Positions 34,268 through 46,200 of a stretch of DNA of 64,000 nt are shown here, in pieces (the stretch's first letter is position 1; the number at the start of each line of letters is the position of its first letter). The position numbers and the translations under genes are program-made. The stretch is from NCBI GenBank assembly GCA_028554645.1, contig JAQOOI010000076.1, positions 682,001-746,000 of the forward strand, written 5' to 3'. The notes below the pieces were generated by a model that searched no databases, was not told the DNA's origin, and saw only the letters and a list, made by a program, of their open reading frames with translations. The DNA comes from Omphalotus guepiniiformis (lineage: Eukaryota > Basidiomycota > Agaricomycetes > Agaricales > Omphalotaceae).

Positions 34268-35649
34268 TCATGTACAAAAAATCGTGCCGATGTAAATCCC
34301 CTCGTAAGGTCCAAGGTGATCGATAATGTTCCCTTCAGCAATATTAGGAACGGTCATAATCTGGCAGTCTGCGTCTGTGGCATCGTCGTCTCCTACGTGA
34401 CGGTTATGGGCATATGACAGTGATCGAGCAACAAATCCCGTACCTGAACAAGCGACCGCATCTCCTGGAGCAAGGATATGAATTTCTCCGGCTGGATGCT
34501 CAAAGCCTAGAAATCTTCCAGGTACAATGGGAACCAAATCTTAAGGGGATGAGTGTTTGAAGAACAGTGCTTAGAGCTATTGTACCTTTCTTATTATCCA
34601 CGCGCTTGAAGCTTGACACCTGGACAGAGTTAGATCACTTTTCAAAATTTGTATAGCAATGGCGTACCTTATCATCAATCAACTGGGCAAAATCACTATT
34701 CCCGACACCTGAGTACATCGACAACGTTGACCTTAGACTCTAGTAGACCCCAAAACAAGTCACATACGAGGGGTTCCGTAGGTTACGGCCTGTACAATCG
34801 TATCTGAAGGAAGATTTAGCGTCAAAAAGAGCGAATCTAGTTCCGCTAGCGCTCCCCCAAGGGAATGACCTAGATGTACGTTTAGACGGTGGCCGTCATG
34901 TGCACACATTGCACTGACCAACAGTGTAGATGTTCTTAGTACCCGTCGTGCTCATCAATCTCTGGACCTCGGCTAGTATCGTAGGAGCGGTCAGGGCGTG
35001 CTCATTCCTGAACCCGTCGTGAACAAGGACGCTGCTAGAAACTCCCGGGAACAGTGTAGGATCCAAGTTATCTTGTAGGATGTTGACGTCTGTCAAATCC
35101 GAGACCCTTGATATCACAGGTGGAGGTCAGCGCCTAAATTAGACACAAAGATAGTAACGACTCACAGTTGAGTTGGATCAGTCCCTTCGTGAGCAACGAC
35201 TATGGCATCTTTGCTTGGCCAATAGCTGTGACTAGAGGTAAAACCAGGCTCAACATACACTTGGCAGATCATAAACTGACCCCACGAAATCTAAAAAGGA
35301 TTAACGCCATGATCGATGAAGTGGGTCATATATGTACGCACAAATCTGAACAGAGTTGCCATCCCCACCGACAAGAGTGGGTTCAAAGTCTGGATTCGAA
35401 ACGCACGCCTCTGCAAACCATTTAGTGTTTTAGATATAACAGTGGAACTGATCAACTCATGCCTCCGCAAGCCCAGTCTTGTAGGTCAGCGGTAGAGCAA
35501 TAAGCCGCTCTCGCAAACTGGGTGAAAGGTGCTAGGCTTGAAAGCTCGGAAGACGAAAGTGGAGTCACAGACCGAGACGAAAGCGTCAAGGGAAAAGCGA
35601 CGCATGACACGACAAGGCTGAGCAGAACGACCGGGGCGAGAGAGAGCAT
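34268..35649 (-). CDS. Secreted class 3 lipase
   Basis: Extracellular triacylglycerol lipase or feruloyl-esterase-like alpha/beta hydrolase. A signal peptide is clear (MLSLAPVVLLSLVVSCVAFP). Mature parts include LAPFTQFARAAYCSTADLQD, VVAHEGTDPTQL (oxyanion region), SSVLVHDGFRNEHALTAPTI, and the nucleophile elbow YTVGHSLGG, whose codons are split by an intron near 34895. Downstream are VQAVTYGTPRVGNSDFAQLI, a VDNKKDLVPIVPGRFLGFEH region carrying the likely Asp, and HLGPYEGIYIGTIFCT with the likely His. About six short introns. Length near 300 residues, as usual for the family. Confidence 0.9.
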
Positions 35650-37213
35650 CGTTGAGCCAAGGGCAAGGATATTCCAGGAAAACCCTATCGAAGCTGAGAA
35701 CCATACTGCCCTTTTAAGTCTTTGCTAAGCGGGGTGGTTGAGAAAGCGACATCGTAGTGACAAGCCAACGACTGTATGATAGACTCAGATGACCAGATAG
35801 TGAATGTGCGAAGAGTCACAAGATTGAAGAATTGAGATACATGTCAAAGGCACCATGCGAGTTACTTCGGAAAAAGAGTTGAAGGAAACACATGCGATCA
35901 CAAGTGTATGGGGCAAGAGTATCGTTGTAATGATATGCCGGCAAACGAAAGTGCGGGGAAATAGAATACATCGGTGAGCATCGAGCAGCATAGCACCTCA
36001 TAGCACGCCACCTGGGCCAGTGTGAAGGGAACGAACTACACTGAGAGACCGAGCAGTGAGTTGAAAAGCTGATACATGGATGATGGAATTAGCGCACAAT
36101 GTGGCCGTTCCGAAAATCACACCTTCCTAGAAATGTAGATCATTTGTTTAGCTTTGAGTTTGATAAATTACTTGTAACGCCGAAGAACTACTCACATTAC
36201 AGTATTACTCAGAAGAAATTTCATTGGCAGATTTGTGATTGGGCTTCCACATTGCGGGTTGGAGCTTGGTTCATATGACCGGGCCCGCCATACCCCCTCA
36301 TACCCCGCGCAGCCAAAGCCTGAGGTCTGAATAGGTCTGAACTTGAAGCTTGAAGGGCCGGGGTGAGGGTAATAAGTTTAAAGTATGATAGCCATATGCC
36401 GCTGCGCGAGCGACTCACAAGCGATTTCGAATGCTTTGATCTGGATGGCTTTGGCCCAGTCGCGTATTTATAAGGACAGGGTGGTAGGACTTGGCCAGCA
36501 CTTGGCAGGCTCACATGCTGACTAGGACTTTCGAAAGGCAAGTCTGATCCTGAGCTCTGTGCACCTTGAGAATGGGCTTACATAGTCGTGTCTGCGCCAA
36601 TTACAGTTATACCGTACACATCTGCTTCCGAGGGTGTGCTCTAACGACTTTGTCGGCAATTCGTAGTGAATATCAGAGTTCAACACTATGTGATGTGCCA
36701 TGCGTCCACACAACTAAATGTGCACTCGAGATTTGGTCGGGACAGAGGTGAAGGAAGCGATTTCGAAGGAGACTCATGAGGGCGCGGGACCAGCCCTTAA
36801 GCTTGTGAGTGACAATTTCAAATTCATCTTTCTCTTCTACACTCATCTACGTTTTCCTGGCCTCCAGACTGATTCATTCAATGGAACTAGGCGATCGATT
36901 TCATATTCCATGCGGACGTTCACATTCCTTGAATAAGATGTAGGGATGCGTCTCTAGATCAACAGCGGGTTCAGTTCCCAGCTTGCCGCTTGCATCCCGA
37001 CCAACCACAGCTCAACAAGACTTGCGTTGTGCTGAGTGGTCAACCGGATTCAATTACTTTCCAAATGCAGTTCTATTTGTCGAGGACACCGCATCGTCAA
37101 CACGTGTGTTGAGCGTGCACATACAAAGTCGAGCGATTTGCTTGGATTCGCACTCTGTGACTGTGCCTCATCCTGCCCAGCATATTCATTTGTCGTGCTA
37201 GAAGAGCATCGTA
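35650..37213. other. Spacer between lipase and coiled-coil gene
   Basis: About 1.56 kb between divergent genes. It holds both promoters. Apart from the spliced short frame at 36718-36936, no coding region was supported. The stretch 36275-36310 contains C-rich repeats (ccataccccctcatacccc). Confidence 0.5.
36718..36936 (+). CDS. Putative short spliced ORF or 5' untranslated exons of the next gene
   Basis: ATG opens MCTRDLVGTEVKEAISKETH; after GPALKL a textbook intron follows (GTGAGT donor at about 36805, pyrimidine tract, CTCCAG acceptor at about 36868), and the second part reads TDSFNGTRRSISYS...FLE before a stop. The unspliced frame is also open. The intron signals are strong, so this is probably transcribed. 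It may be an upstream leader of the coiled-coil gene at 37214 instead of a separate gene. Confidence 0.25.
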   Translation: MCTRDLVGTEVKEAISKETHEGAGPALKLVSDNFKFIFLFYTHLRFPGLQTDSFNGTRRSISYSMRTFTFLE

Positions 37214-38195
37214 ATGCCGGTACAAACTACTGCATCAGATAGCCAGTCCGAGTACGAGTTGCAGCTTCCTGCTCATCGAGTATATTTTGACATACAGTTT
37301 CCTACTAGATCTAATGCCGAAAAGCATGGCAATTCTGAGACTAAATCCCGACTGGCGCAACTTTTAGATGACCCCGTACTGAAAAGAACGACCCACTCTC
37401 CGAGGCCGAGCAAGAAACATGGACATCACGGACACCACCAACGACCTTCAGTGACATCACCGTTGGAGGAAACTAGGACGATTCTGGAGAGGAATGAGAG
37501 ACTGGAATATGAGGTGCAGAGAGCGGATGATGCTGTAGCTCGTGCGGAATATGCGGAAGCGCGTCTCAAGGAAGCCTTTTCTCGGCTCATGGCGGTAGAA
37601 GAAGCCCGGTCCCAGGCGGAAATCGAGTTAATGCGGTCACGAGAGGACTTGAGGAGACATGAAGATCACTGGGTGCGAACTGAGCAGGAACTGAGTGAAG
37701 CCAGGGAAGACGTTTCAAGATTGCGTACCGAGAAGATGGCTGCGGAGGAGGCAGCACGGAAAGCGAAGGAGGCCAACCGACAGTGCCAGGTTTCGTTCAG
37801 AAATTACCAAGCTCGGGAAAAAGGGCGAGAAGAAGGCCTGAAGACTGGTATGCTGAAACAATTCCATGAGAGTAGGCAGAACGTCTGGGAGACAGGATAC
37901 TCCGACGGTTATGAAGAAGGAAGATCTGATGGATTGCACGAGGGTATCAAGAAAGGGAGGAAGGAGGGCGTCATAGAGGGTAGAGAACAAGGACGAAGAG
38001 AAGAACGTAGGAATGCTTTAGAAGCCTTTGATCGGTTTATGAGAGAGTATGAGGATGAAGACGAAGACCAAGTAAGTGCTTCATATGATATCTCGGGGAT
38101 ATTAGTCTGACTTTTGATTATCACAGCGATCCCATTGGACACGCAGATGGACTGAGTCTGTCTATTACACCGGAGATTATAACTCAACACGTTGA
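37214..38195 (+). CDS. Coiled-coil protein with Gly-every-fourth-residue repeat
   Basis: Function not recognised. The product starts MPVQTTASDSQSEYELQL and has a His-rich basic patch (KKHGHHGHHQR), a long charged coiled coil (about residues 85-205: ERNERLEYEVQRADDAVARA and onward) and then a run in which Gly recurs every fourth residue: GYSDGYEEGRSDGLHEGIKK, GRKEGVIEGREQG. This matches the GX3-repeat idea seen in Yae1-type proteins. One intron (about 38071-38127) leads to the end RSHWTRRWTESVYYTG...TR. It is probably cytoplasmic, with no membrane segment. The start ATG is the first in frame. Confidence 0.75.
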
Positions 38196-38956
38196 CAACC
38201 AATGAAGCCATAGATTAATTGTATGTTCTTATACTTATCAGATTAGCTATTAACTACCAGTCAGACTTGACAAGTGGTGCGAAGAACTATGTGCGCTCGG
38301 GTCTAAAGCCACAGACGCATGGAGTGTACTGCCATGCTAAACGTGCGGAAACGGGAATGTCCTTCAAAAAAGTCGCGGCGCTTGAGAGTTGGACACGATA
38401 GCAAGAGTCAAGACCAAGTGAAGTACTCAACATGCATGAAGGAATGCGATGAGGTTTGGAGGGCGTTTCAACGTATTCAAGGTGAAACTCGGAAAGTACA
38501 AAGTCAACTCGTGGTGTCGCTATGGAAAATTCAATGATATATTGTATACAACTAATGGCTCCGATGAGATCTAATTATTTGAGACACTCTCAAATCACAG
38601 CTATTCTCGGATATCAAAACCTGATTGATTTTGGAGATTAGTTATGTATGTACACAACTCGAGTTGCCTGCTTGAAGCTTCGGAAATTCCTGAGGAAACT
38701 GCACTTGCAAGTGAAGCAGACTCGGAGCATATTCATGCCTTTCTTGTAACAGCAAGCATTCAAGTATTCATGGTGAGAGTCGACTATTGATGATACAAAT
38801 ACTTACAGGCACATACCTCTTTACACCGCTTTGAATGATAGAGTATGTAAACTGCAGACTGCAGTGCCCGATTAGCCAGAAGCGGAAGTTGAATGATGTG
38901 ATGTTCTTTGTGCTTATATACTCTCCACTATCTCTTCCACTTTCTCTCCAGCCATC
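38196..38956. other. Spacer of about 760 bp
   Basis: Downstream part holds the promoter and CT-rich leader (actctccactatctcttccactttctctcc) of the next gene. One short frame at 38319-38537 is listed separately. Nothing else was seen. Confidence 0.5.
38319..38537 (+). CDS. Doubtful 72-codon basic ORF
   Basis: ATG-started frame MECTAMLNVRKRECPSKKSR..., basic and Cys-containing, ending VVSLWKIQ. Its composition is protein-like, but there is no promoter layout, intron or family support. It may be chance or a gene remnant. Confidence 0.15.
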   Translation: MECTAMLNVRKRECPSKKSRRLRVGHDSKSQDQVKYSTCMKECDEVWRAFQRIQGETRKVQSQLVVSLWKIQ

Positions 38957-40144
38957 ATGAGCGTCCTTCCAGTCACTCCTCCTTCTCCAGGCATGCGTTC
39001 AAAGCGTAGAGATCATAGGTCTCTTCCAAAATTGCCTTTATCTGCCTTTACTCCCCCAAATTCAGGCACTTCAGATAAATTTCCTTTGCCTCCCAGTCCC
39101 AGCACTGTCCATCCGACATCTGTCATTGATGCTAGTGTCGTTTTGGCGAATAACGACGTTCAATTGGCTAGATGGAAACAAGAAGCAGGTCACGTTCTTG
39201 GTGGTCGCACTGGTGGAGTCATCGTTTATCTCCCTAGTGCGGATGAACAGATCTTGGCCAAGTAAGTATTGATACATCCTTCCACCGAGTCGTTCTGATC
39301 TCAATGTATCTCTCAGGCTCGCCGCCCCAGTGGTTTCTGCCGCAATACCGTTTAGTCTAACCACTGTTGAGCATCCGGCATCGCTTCCCCCGTCAGCTGT
39401 TCCGCTCTCGTTAGCTACCGTTTATACCAAAACAACGCCTGAGGCAATAGCGAGTTTGATTTGGGCTCTGCAACAAGGGCGTCCTGTCGACATTGACGTC
39501 CAAGTGGAACTCACCGACAGTGTCTTCGAGTCTCTGGAAGATCTGTTGTCAAAAGCCATTGCTGGCGTGCCGAATGTGCCACCCATAATTCTTTGTATGT
39601 CTAGAAGATTGACCACATCTATGATAAAGCTGATTCGTGCTATTTGTAGCGAACCTCCTTCCTCCTCCTAACAATCTGGAGCTGCCGATCGTAAAATTGA
39701 TCAATCATCCGATGTATAGGACATTCCAGGCACAGATTGCAGCTCTTTCCCTCATCCCACAAGTTCATATCAAATATTTGCCGCCATCTTGGGATGTACC
39801 TACTCCCGCCACCCCTTCAGTGACATTGGTCAGTCCTATCGAAAACGCAGATATCAAACAAAAGAAAGAATGGAAAAGAAGAATCAAGATGTACCGTGAG
39901 TGTATCTCTTCCTGTTGTGTGTACTTTCTTTCTTGAACTTGCATCAATTTAAGTTGGCCCCGTCATGGAAGCTTTTGGTTATCAACGCATTATATTTGGA
40001 AGCTCACCTTCTGGTTCCTGCGCCATCATCACAAAGGCCGGTGATTGGTACGAAATTGCTAGAGAATCGTTCGCTGAGCTTGGAGTAGAACAAGAAGCGG
40101 TGGATGCTGTATTTTGTACGACTGCTAAAAGGGTGTATCAATGA
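38957..40144 (+). CDS. Amidohydrolase-superfamily-like protein, probably inactive
   Basis: The N terminus is Pro/Ser-rich (MSVLPVTPPSPGMRSKRRDH), followed by a TIM-barrel-like domain: WKQEAGHVLGGRTGGVIVYL, LAAPVVSAAIPFSL, IASLIWALQQGRPVDIDVQV, PPIILSNLLPPPNNLELPIV, and a C-terminal part GPVMEAFGYQRIIFGSSPSG and ESFAELGVEQEAVDAVFCTT. The last part is typical of amidohydrolase-2 proteins, where the loop usually reads FGSDWP with a metal-binding Asp; here it reads FGSSPS. No N-terminal HxH was found. I infer a diverged, perhaps non-catalytic member. Three or more short introns; followed on the same strand by an unknown gene. Confidence 0.7.
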
Positions 40145-40358
40145 ATGGTAGATATGTAGTTGTGTGGTTTATGTTGCAGCTTTGTATCATAGTACGGGTT
40201 TTTGGGTTACCAATCTCATAACGAAGAAATAATATTTATAACGAAGACATATGTATATGAATTTCAATTTGAATCATGGGCGAACTCAAGGTGGGCACTC
40301 ACGTGATCACCAGTCCCACATTTTCGCCGAAGTTCAAAGCTGTACGCCTACACTGACA

Positions 40359-43071
40359 ATGGCCCGAGACTCTGACTCTGAGAGCGAGATTCTTAGAAAC
40401 ATTGCACGAAACCCTCATCCTCAAAGACTAACAACAACAAGAGATGATTCCTCGTGAGTACTGCTTTTCATGCGCCTTTTCAGATTCACGTTTACCGACC
40501 ATCCGCACAGGAGCAGCAGAGAGTCCTCTCCAGATGTACGACGGGCGAGTATCACATTCTAGGCGTTATTTTCAACTGGCCTATGAGCTTATGAACTCGA
40601 ATAGAGGCAAAAACGTTCTTTCTCGCCCACCTCGGACGATGGAAATATGGAAATGCCACCGATTGCTGATGATGACACCCCACCGCCTCCAGACCGGTAT
40701 GCCTTCTTGTCTCCTTGCCCAAGGTTCAAGCTCAAACACTTCTACCTGTTAGACCCATAATCAGGGAAGCAGTCGCCTTCAGCTCAGCATTTGGAACCAC
40801 CTCAATCGGAGCATCTACCTCCTTGAATACATATCAGGCTTCCCCTGGCCCACCAGCTTCTCGAAGCACTCAATTTCTCCCTGGTCAATCAGTTCCTGCA
40901 AAACCCAAGAGACCACCCAAACCAAAACAACGGAAGAATAAAGAAGCTTTCAGCACTCAGACCGGTCGTTTTCGACTGAAAGGTTATACGCCCACTCTTC
41001 CCACATCAAGTACCCCCACTCCAAACCCCACACTTGAGCCCACATCCAGTACTCCATATAGTGCCACAAACTCGTATTATCCCATGTCCCAGACTCCCGC
41101 AACTGCGAATGTAGGGACGTCTCCTGCAACGATACAATCGCTTTCCTCCGTTGGCTATGTGCCTCCACCTGTTACACCTCATTCGACTAATCCTACCCCA
41201 ACGAATATGTTCTCGTCTGCGTCTGCTCCGCAGCCTATGGCTCAGACATCGGCTACTTCTAATGGCAATGTATCCGACCCAAGGTCTGAAAGACCAACAG
41301 GAGTCACCAAGGCTCCACTCACCAAATCAAAATCTACCTCTTCATCTTCTAGGAGCCATACGGCCAACTCAAACTCCCGCTCCAACTCTACTTCAGCTCG
41401 ATCTCAATCACAAACACCACAACCACAATCACACACGATGGGTAGCTCTTCATCTACATACTATCGAAGAAATTATGACTTGCAAACCGAACTTGATCGT
41501 GATACCATCAGCAAGTCTCCGACAATACCATCTCGTTCTTCTCCTTCTCCAGCTGCCTCACCACAGGCACAGCCTGGAGCAAGGACAGGTATGCACTTTC
41601 ATGCTACACAAGACATCTCTACTAATACAGCCATTAGATCGCCCTTCCGCCAAATACTCTCAGCCCTCTCGACCCTCCTCTAGGATGGTTACCATACTGA
41701 TCACTGATATACGCAGCGGAATAGAAGACCATCAACTTGCTGAGGTCATCGTTCCGTTGAAAGAGGCTGATCCTCATAATCCAGAATATGGTTTTTGGGC
41801 CAATGCACAAGAAGTGGTTCGTAGATTTTTCGATTAGTTTTGAACAGAGAGCTCTGATTGCTGTACTGATCAGGTTGATAAGCTTCAATCAACTCCGTCT
41901 CGGATTGAAGGTGAACACGGGTCTTTGCAGTTTAAGGCGTTTCTCATCAATCACTCACCTAGGGTCTGCAAGAGCGTATACAATGCGCGGAAAATATCGC
42001 CAATTCTTTCTTAGAGTACGCGAAAGCGGCAGCTACGAAGCAGCGCCCGCCAACGTGGGCGTCACTGCCCAGAGAACATTGGACGTAGTGGTCGAAGCTG
42101 TTTGTTTATGTTTTCCAGACATCCATTGAGACTCGTAGAGGGCTAATGTCTCTCTAGGTCCCTCAACCTGGAGCACTACCAGCACCACCTCGAATTCCTA
42201 GGGACTTACAGCCTAGTCCAGAACCTGACAGCTTCTCACCCTCAAATTACACACGAGGATCGGATGAACAATTTCATCATGGACAGAAGAGGTACCATTC
42301 TCCCTCAGTGGAGACTGACGATAGACGGACGGTGGCTCATGACGCGACTGACTCGCGCGCAAGCTCACTCCCGCACTCCCCGAAGGACAACACAATTCAC
42401 CGGCTGTCGAAAAAGTCGAAGATACTTGAGACCGAAGATGAAATTTCCGATAGCGACGCAGAGTTGTTCGTCACCCCATTAGCCCAAGGTCGTGAATGGG
42501 AGTATGACTCTCCGGATTCTGATGACGAGCCAGAGCAAGTTTATAACTTGATCGTGAAAAGGGTTGACCCACTGCTTCAGACATCTCCAAACTGGACAAA
42601 GGTCTTCCGAGCCAAGACAAATCTTCCTCGCGTATCTGCATACCTACAAATTTATCGAGTATTGCAAGAAATGTTTGATAAATACCAAGGTCGTCGCGTC
42701 CCTTTCAAGAGTAATCGCAATTTGAGGATTGAAAGGGTAAGTACTCGCGTTGTGGTGTGGTCTGCCGCTGCTACTGACGATATAGTTCTTAGAGTCATAT
42801 CATAAAAGCCATGCAGATAGAGGAGGACCCAGATCGATTGAGCTCCGACTGCACCGAGACTCTGAAGCTCCTTGCATTGTATGGGCCCGAAGGTAGGCGC
42901 CTACAGGATCGTCGTGTTGAAGATATGATCAACGACGACTCTCAACCTGAGTATAATGCAAAGCCTCAGAAACGTTTTCTACGCTTGTTACGAGACATTG
43001 ACCAGAAGTGGAATGAGAGTCAATCTCAAAACAAAGGACCTGCTTCATCTGCTAGCGCAGTCCCATCCTGA
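40359..43071 (+). CDS. Large Ser/Thr/Pro-rich protein of unknown function
   Basis: Starts MARDSDSESEILRNIARNP and splices through DRQKRSFSPTSDDGNMEM and PPPPDR|PIIREAVAFSSAFG. A basic patch (KPKRPPKPKQRKNKEA) precedes a long Ser/Thr/Pro/Gln tract. A folded region follows (MVTILITDIRSGIEDHQLAE, NPEYGFWANAQEV, YTMRGKYRQFFLRV), then a disordered part with KRYHSPSVETD and a helical C-terminal domain (QVYNLIVKRVDPLLQTSPNW, YLQIYRVLQEMFDKYQGRRV, RFLRLLRDIDQKWNESQ). At least six introns. The charged SDSES start and NLS-like clusters suggest a nuclear protein. No family recognised. Confidence 0.75.
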
Positions 43072-43271
43072 GTATCCTGAGTGTACATGTTATAGACACC
43101 TATGTTTATTTCAATATAGTTATGTGAACAAATCTCGAGGTTTGTTGACTGAACGAAGATGAGTTGTACATAAAGCTCAAGTTCGACTCGAGCGACCAGA
43201 AGGCCGTGATTACATCATCAAGCATTACCTTATACCTGTAGATCTTGTGTTCGATCTTTTGCTCTCCAAGC

Positions 43272-46200
43272 ATGGATTCAGCGTCGCCTGTAGCTGGGCC
43301 TTCAAGTCCAAGGGATCCTTTTGACTACACCGAGAATGCTTCACCCATTGATATTGATGCCGTTGTCGCAAATAGGTCTCGGCGCAACTCTCATTTCAGT
43401 ACCTACGACGAGAACGAAGGGACCATGTTCTCTGGTCCTGGACATTCTGTAAACCCGTCTAGCGTGACAAGAATGTCTCATTTGGATCCAAGCAGGAAGA
43501 GCTGGTCTCACAGTCGCAGGAGAAGTCAAGATTCTCGTATGTCTGGTCGACGAAGTATGACTAGAAGGCTGAGTTATGACAGCCAGCGAAGTCAAGTCTC
43601 CAAACAGAGCCCTGGCGAGGGAGAAGAAGATGACGCACAGAGTGGGGAGGAATCCGACGGAGAAAGCAGGATACTCAGAGGAAGGCCCCGCAGGTCTCCG
43701 TCTCCCCTTGCTCGCTCTGGTGTCCTTGGAAATCTGGCCAGCTTTTTTGGAAAGACTTCAACGGTTCACTCTCCGGATCGTCGACGGCTTTCTGTTTCCT
43801 CGAGGAGATCTTCAGGCTCGCTTAGTCGGCATTCGAGGCGGTCAGATGCGGGTTCTGAGTATGCTTTGGAAACAGACGATGAAGAACGGTGGGGTTATCT
43901 TTCGGGGGAGGAAGAAGATTCCGAGGAAGATTCCCTTCTGTCCTTACGCGATAATGCGTCTGTGACGCAGAGTATGGCCTACGATTCAGATCCCCCCTCT
44001 CCAGATATCTCTCAAGGTTTACCGCTCCTGGCTGCAGACCAGGTTTTCGGCGGTGAATCTCGCATTAATATGGAGATGTCATTTGCAGATATGGCGCCTC
44101 CTCCTCCGGGTCCTCCAACTCGGCAAGAAATTCATGTGGAAGATGAAGACACTACCGTCCGCTTTATAGGCTATGAAATTGTGAAATGGCGCCAGCTCGT
44201 GTGGCGCCTTGGTTGTGTTTTCACTGCTGGGATCCTTGGCCTTCTTGGTCATTGGTTCCCCCAAGTGTGGCTGTACTGGGTAGCGCGAGAAAGGGCCTTC
44301 AAAGACATTCAATCAGGTTTCGTTATGGTGGAGGTATGCTTCAGCGTTTTATCTAATCCTCAAGTAGCTCAGTTGTGTTCAGTCGTCAAACAGAGACATA
44401 TCTCTCTTTCCTGTCCGGATACTGGAGTATCCCTATCATATATCTACCATCTTTCCGGACGTCATTCCCATCGACCAATTATCCTCTTCATTCACAAATG
44501 TGTCAAATGTGTATTATGACTCAAAGAGTATGATGCTGCGTGGTCTTTTGGTCGTAGATTACCGATATTCGCGATTTGCTCTGGACCCACGGACAGGGCT
44601 ATTCAGTATGACAAGGTTCGTGTTTGCTGTCAGAATACAAAGCATCCTCTCACAATAGCTTCAGAAATTGGCGCGATTCTTCATGGAGTTCTGTTTTCGC
44701 CGTACAGTCCGGCTTAGTGGAGAGTGTAAGGCAGCAAAGGGGAGTTCTTTTCGGAAAAAATGAGATCAATATTGAAGGAAAGTCGACGGTTTCCCTCCTG
44801 GTGGACGAGGTAAGTTGGAGCTTGGCTGACAAGAGACGCGACTGAATCTTCTGTCAGATCATCCATCCTTTCTACGTCTTTCAAGTCGCTAGTGTCATCT
44901 TATGGTCCCTAGATGACTACTACTATTATGCATTCTGCATTGCGCTCATCTCTGTCGCTAGCATTACAACGACTCTGATTGATACAAAGAAGGCAAAGGC
45001 TTTGTACTTATGTCCTTGTTTCTCACTGACCTGTTTCTCGGAATAGACTGTAGCCCGCATGCAAGAAATGTCGCGTTTCTTCTGCAAAGTGGACGTCTTG
45101 GTTGACGGTGTCTGTGCGTCCCGGTGAAACTCCTTACCTTGCAACTCCAACATTCTTTTTAGGGGTTGAGAAAGAGAATACGGAATTAGTCCCTGGAGAT
45201 GTCATCAACCTTTCGAGCTCCCAACTATCTGTCGTTCCCTCAGATCTCTTTCTCCTTTCTGGTGATGCAATCGTCAACGAGAGTATGCTCACTGGAGAAA
45301 GTGTACCCGTCAGTAAAATACCTGTGAGAGACGAAGACTTGACCAGATGGAACGATGGGAAAGGAGAGAATTCCAAATCATTCATGTATGGTGGTACAAA
45401 AGTGGTCAGGATTCAATCGGCAATTGCAAACGACGCAGGTGTCGGACGTCCGGCGCTTGCAATAGTTGCACGGACTGGTGAGCTGAAGCCTCTTACAAGT
45501 TGCGGGATTCCTCACATTCATTGTGCGACTTGTAGGTTTCAACACGACCAAAGGCTCACTTGTTCGATCAATGCTGTTTCCGAAACCCATAGGCTTCAAG
45601 TTCTACCGTGACTCTGTCCGGTTTATTGGTGTTCTCGCTGGTATCGCCCTTTTAGGTTTCAGTGTGAGCGCCATTCAATTTGTTAGAATCGGGGTGAGCT
45701 ACACAGTCTGTCTACTTATTCCCCTTCTAATCGCATTGTTGATTTTGCAGCTAAAGTGGCAGACGATTCTCGTGCGCGCTCTCGATTTGATCACTGTGGT
45801 AGTACCCCCTGCACTCCCTGCTACCTTGTCAATTGGAACGAGCTTCGCTATCGCACGACTGAGGAAATCGAACATTTTCTGCATAGCTCCAAGTCGAGTA
45901 AATGTCGCCGGCAAGGTCAATGTGTGCTGCTTCGACAAAACAGGAACGCTTACGGAGGATGGTCTTGATATACTCGGTGTTCGTGCAATTGACAGAAACG
46001 CTCACCGATTTGGAGAGCTCCTTGATGACATTCATGACTTGCCTCTTGGGAATGACAAAGCGTCGTTCTTGCACGCTTTAGCGACATGCCATTCTCTCAA
46101 GATGGTTGATGGCGAGATAGTTGGCGATCCATTAGATGTCAAGATGTTTGAGTTCACTAAATGGACACTAGAGGAAGGAAGAGTTGGTGGAATAGGTGCT

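Noticed and set aside
36221..36541. Minus-strand frame rich in Pro/Ser/Arg
   Set aside because: Starts at TTG, not ATG, and has no motif, leader or splice support.
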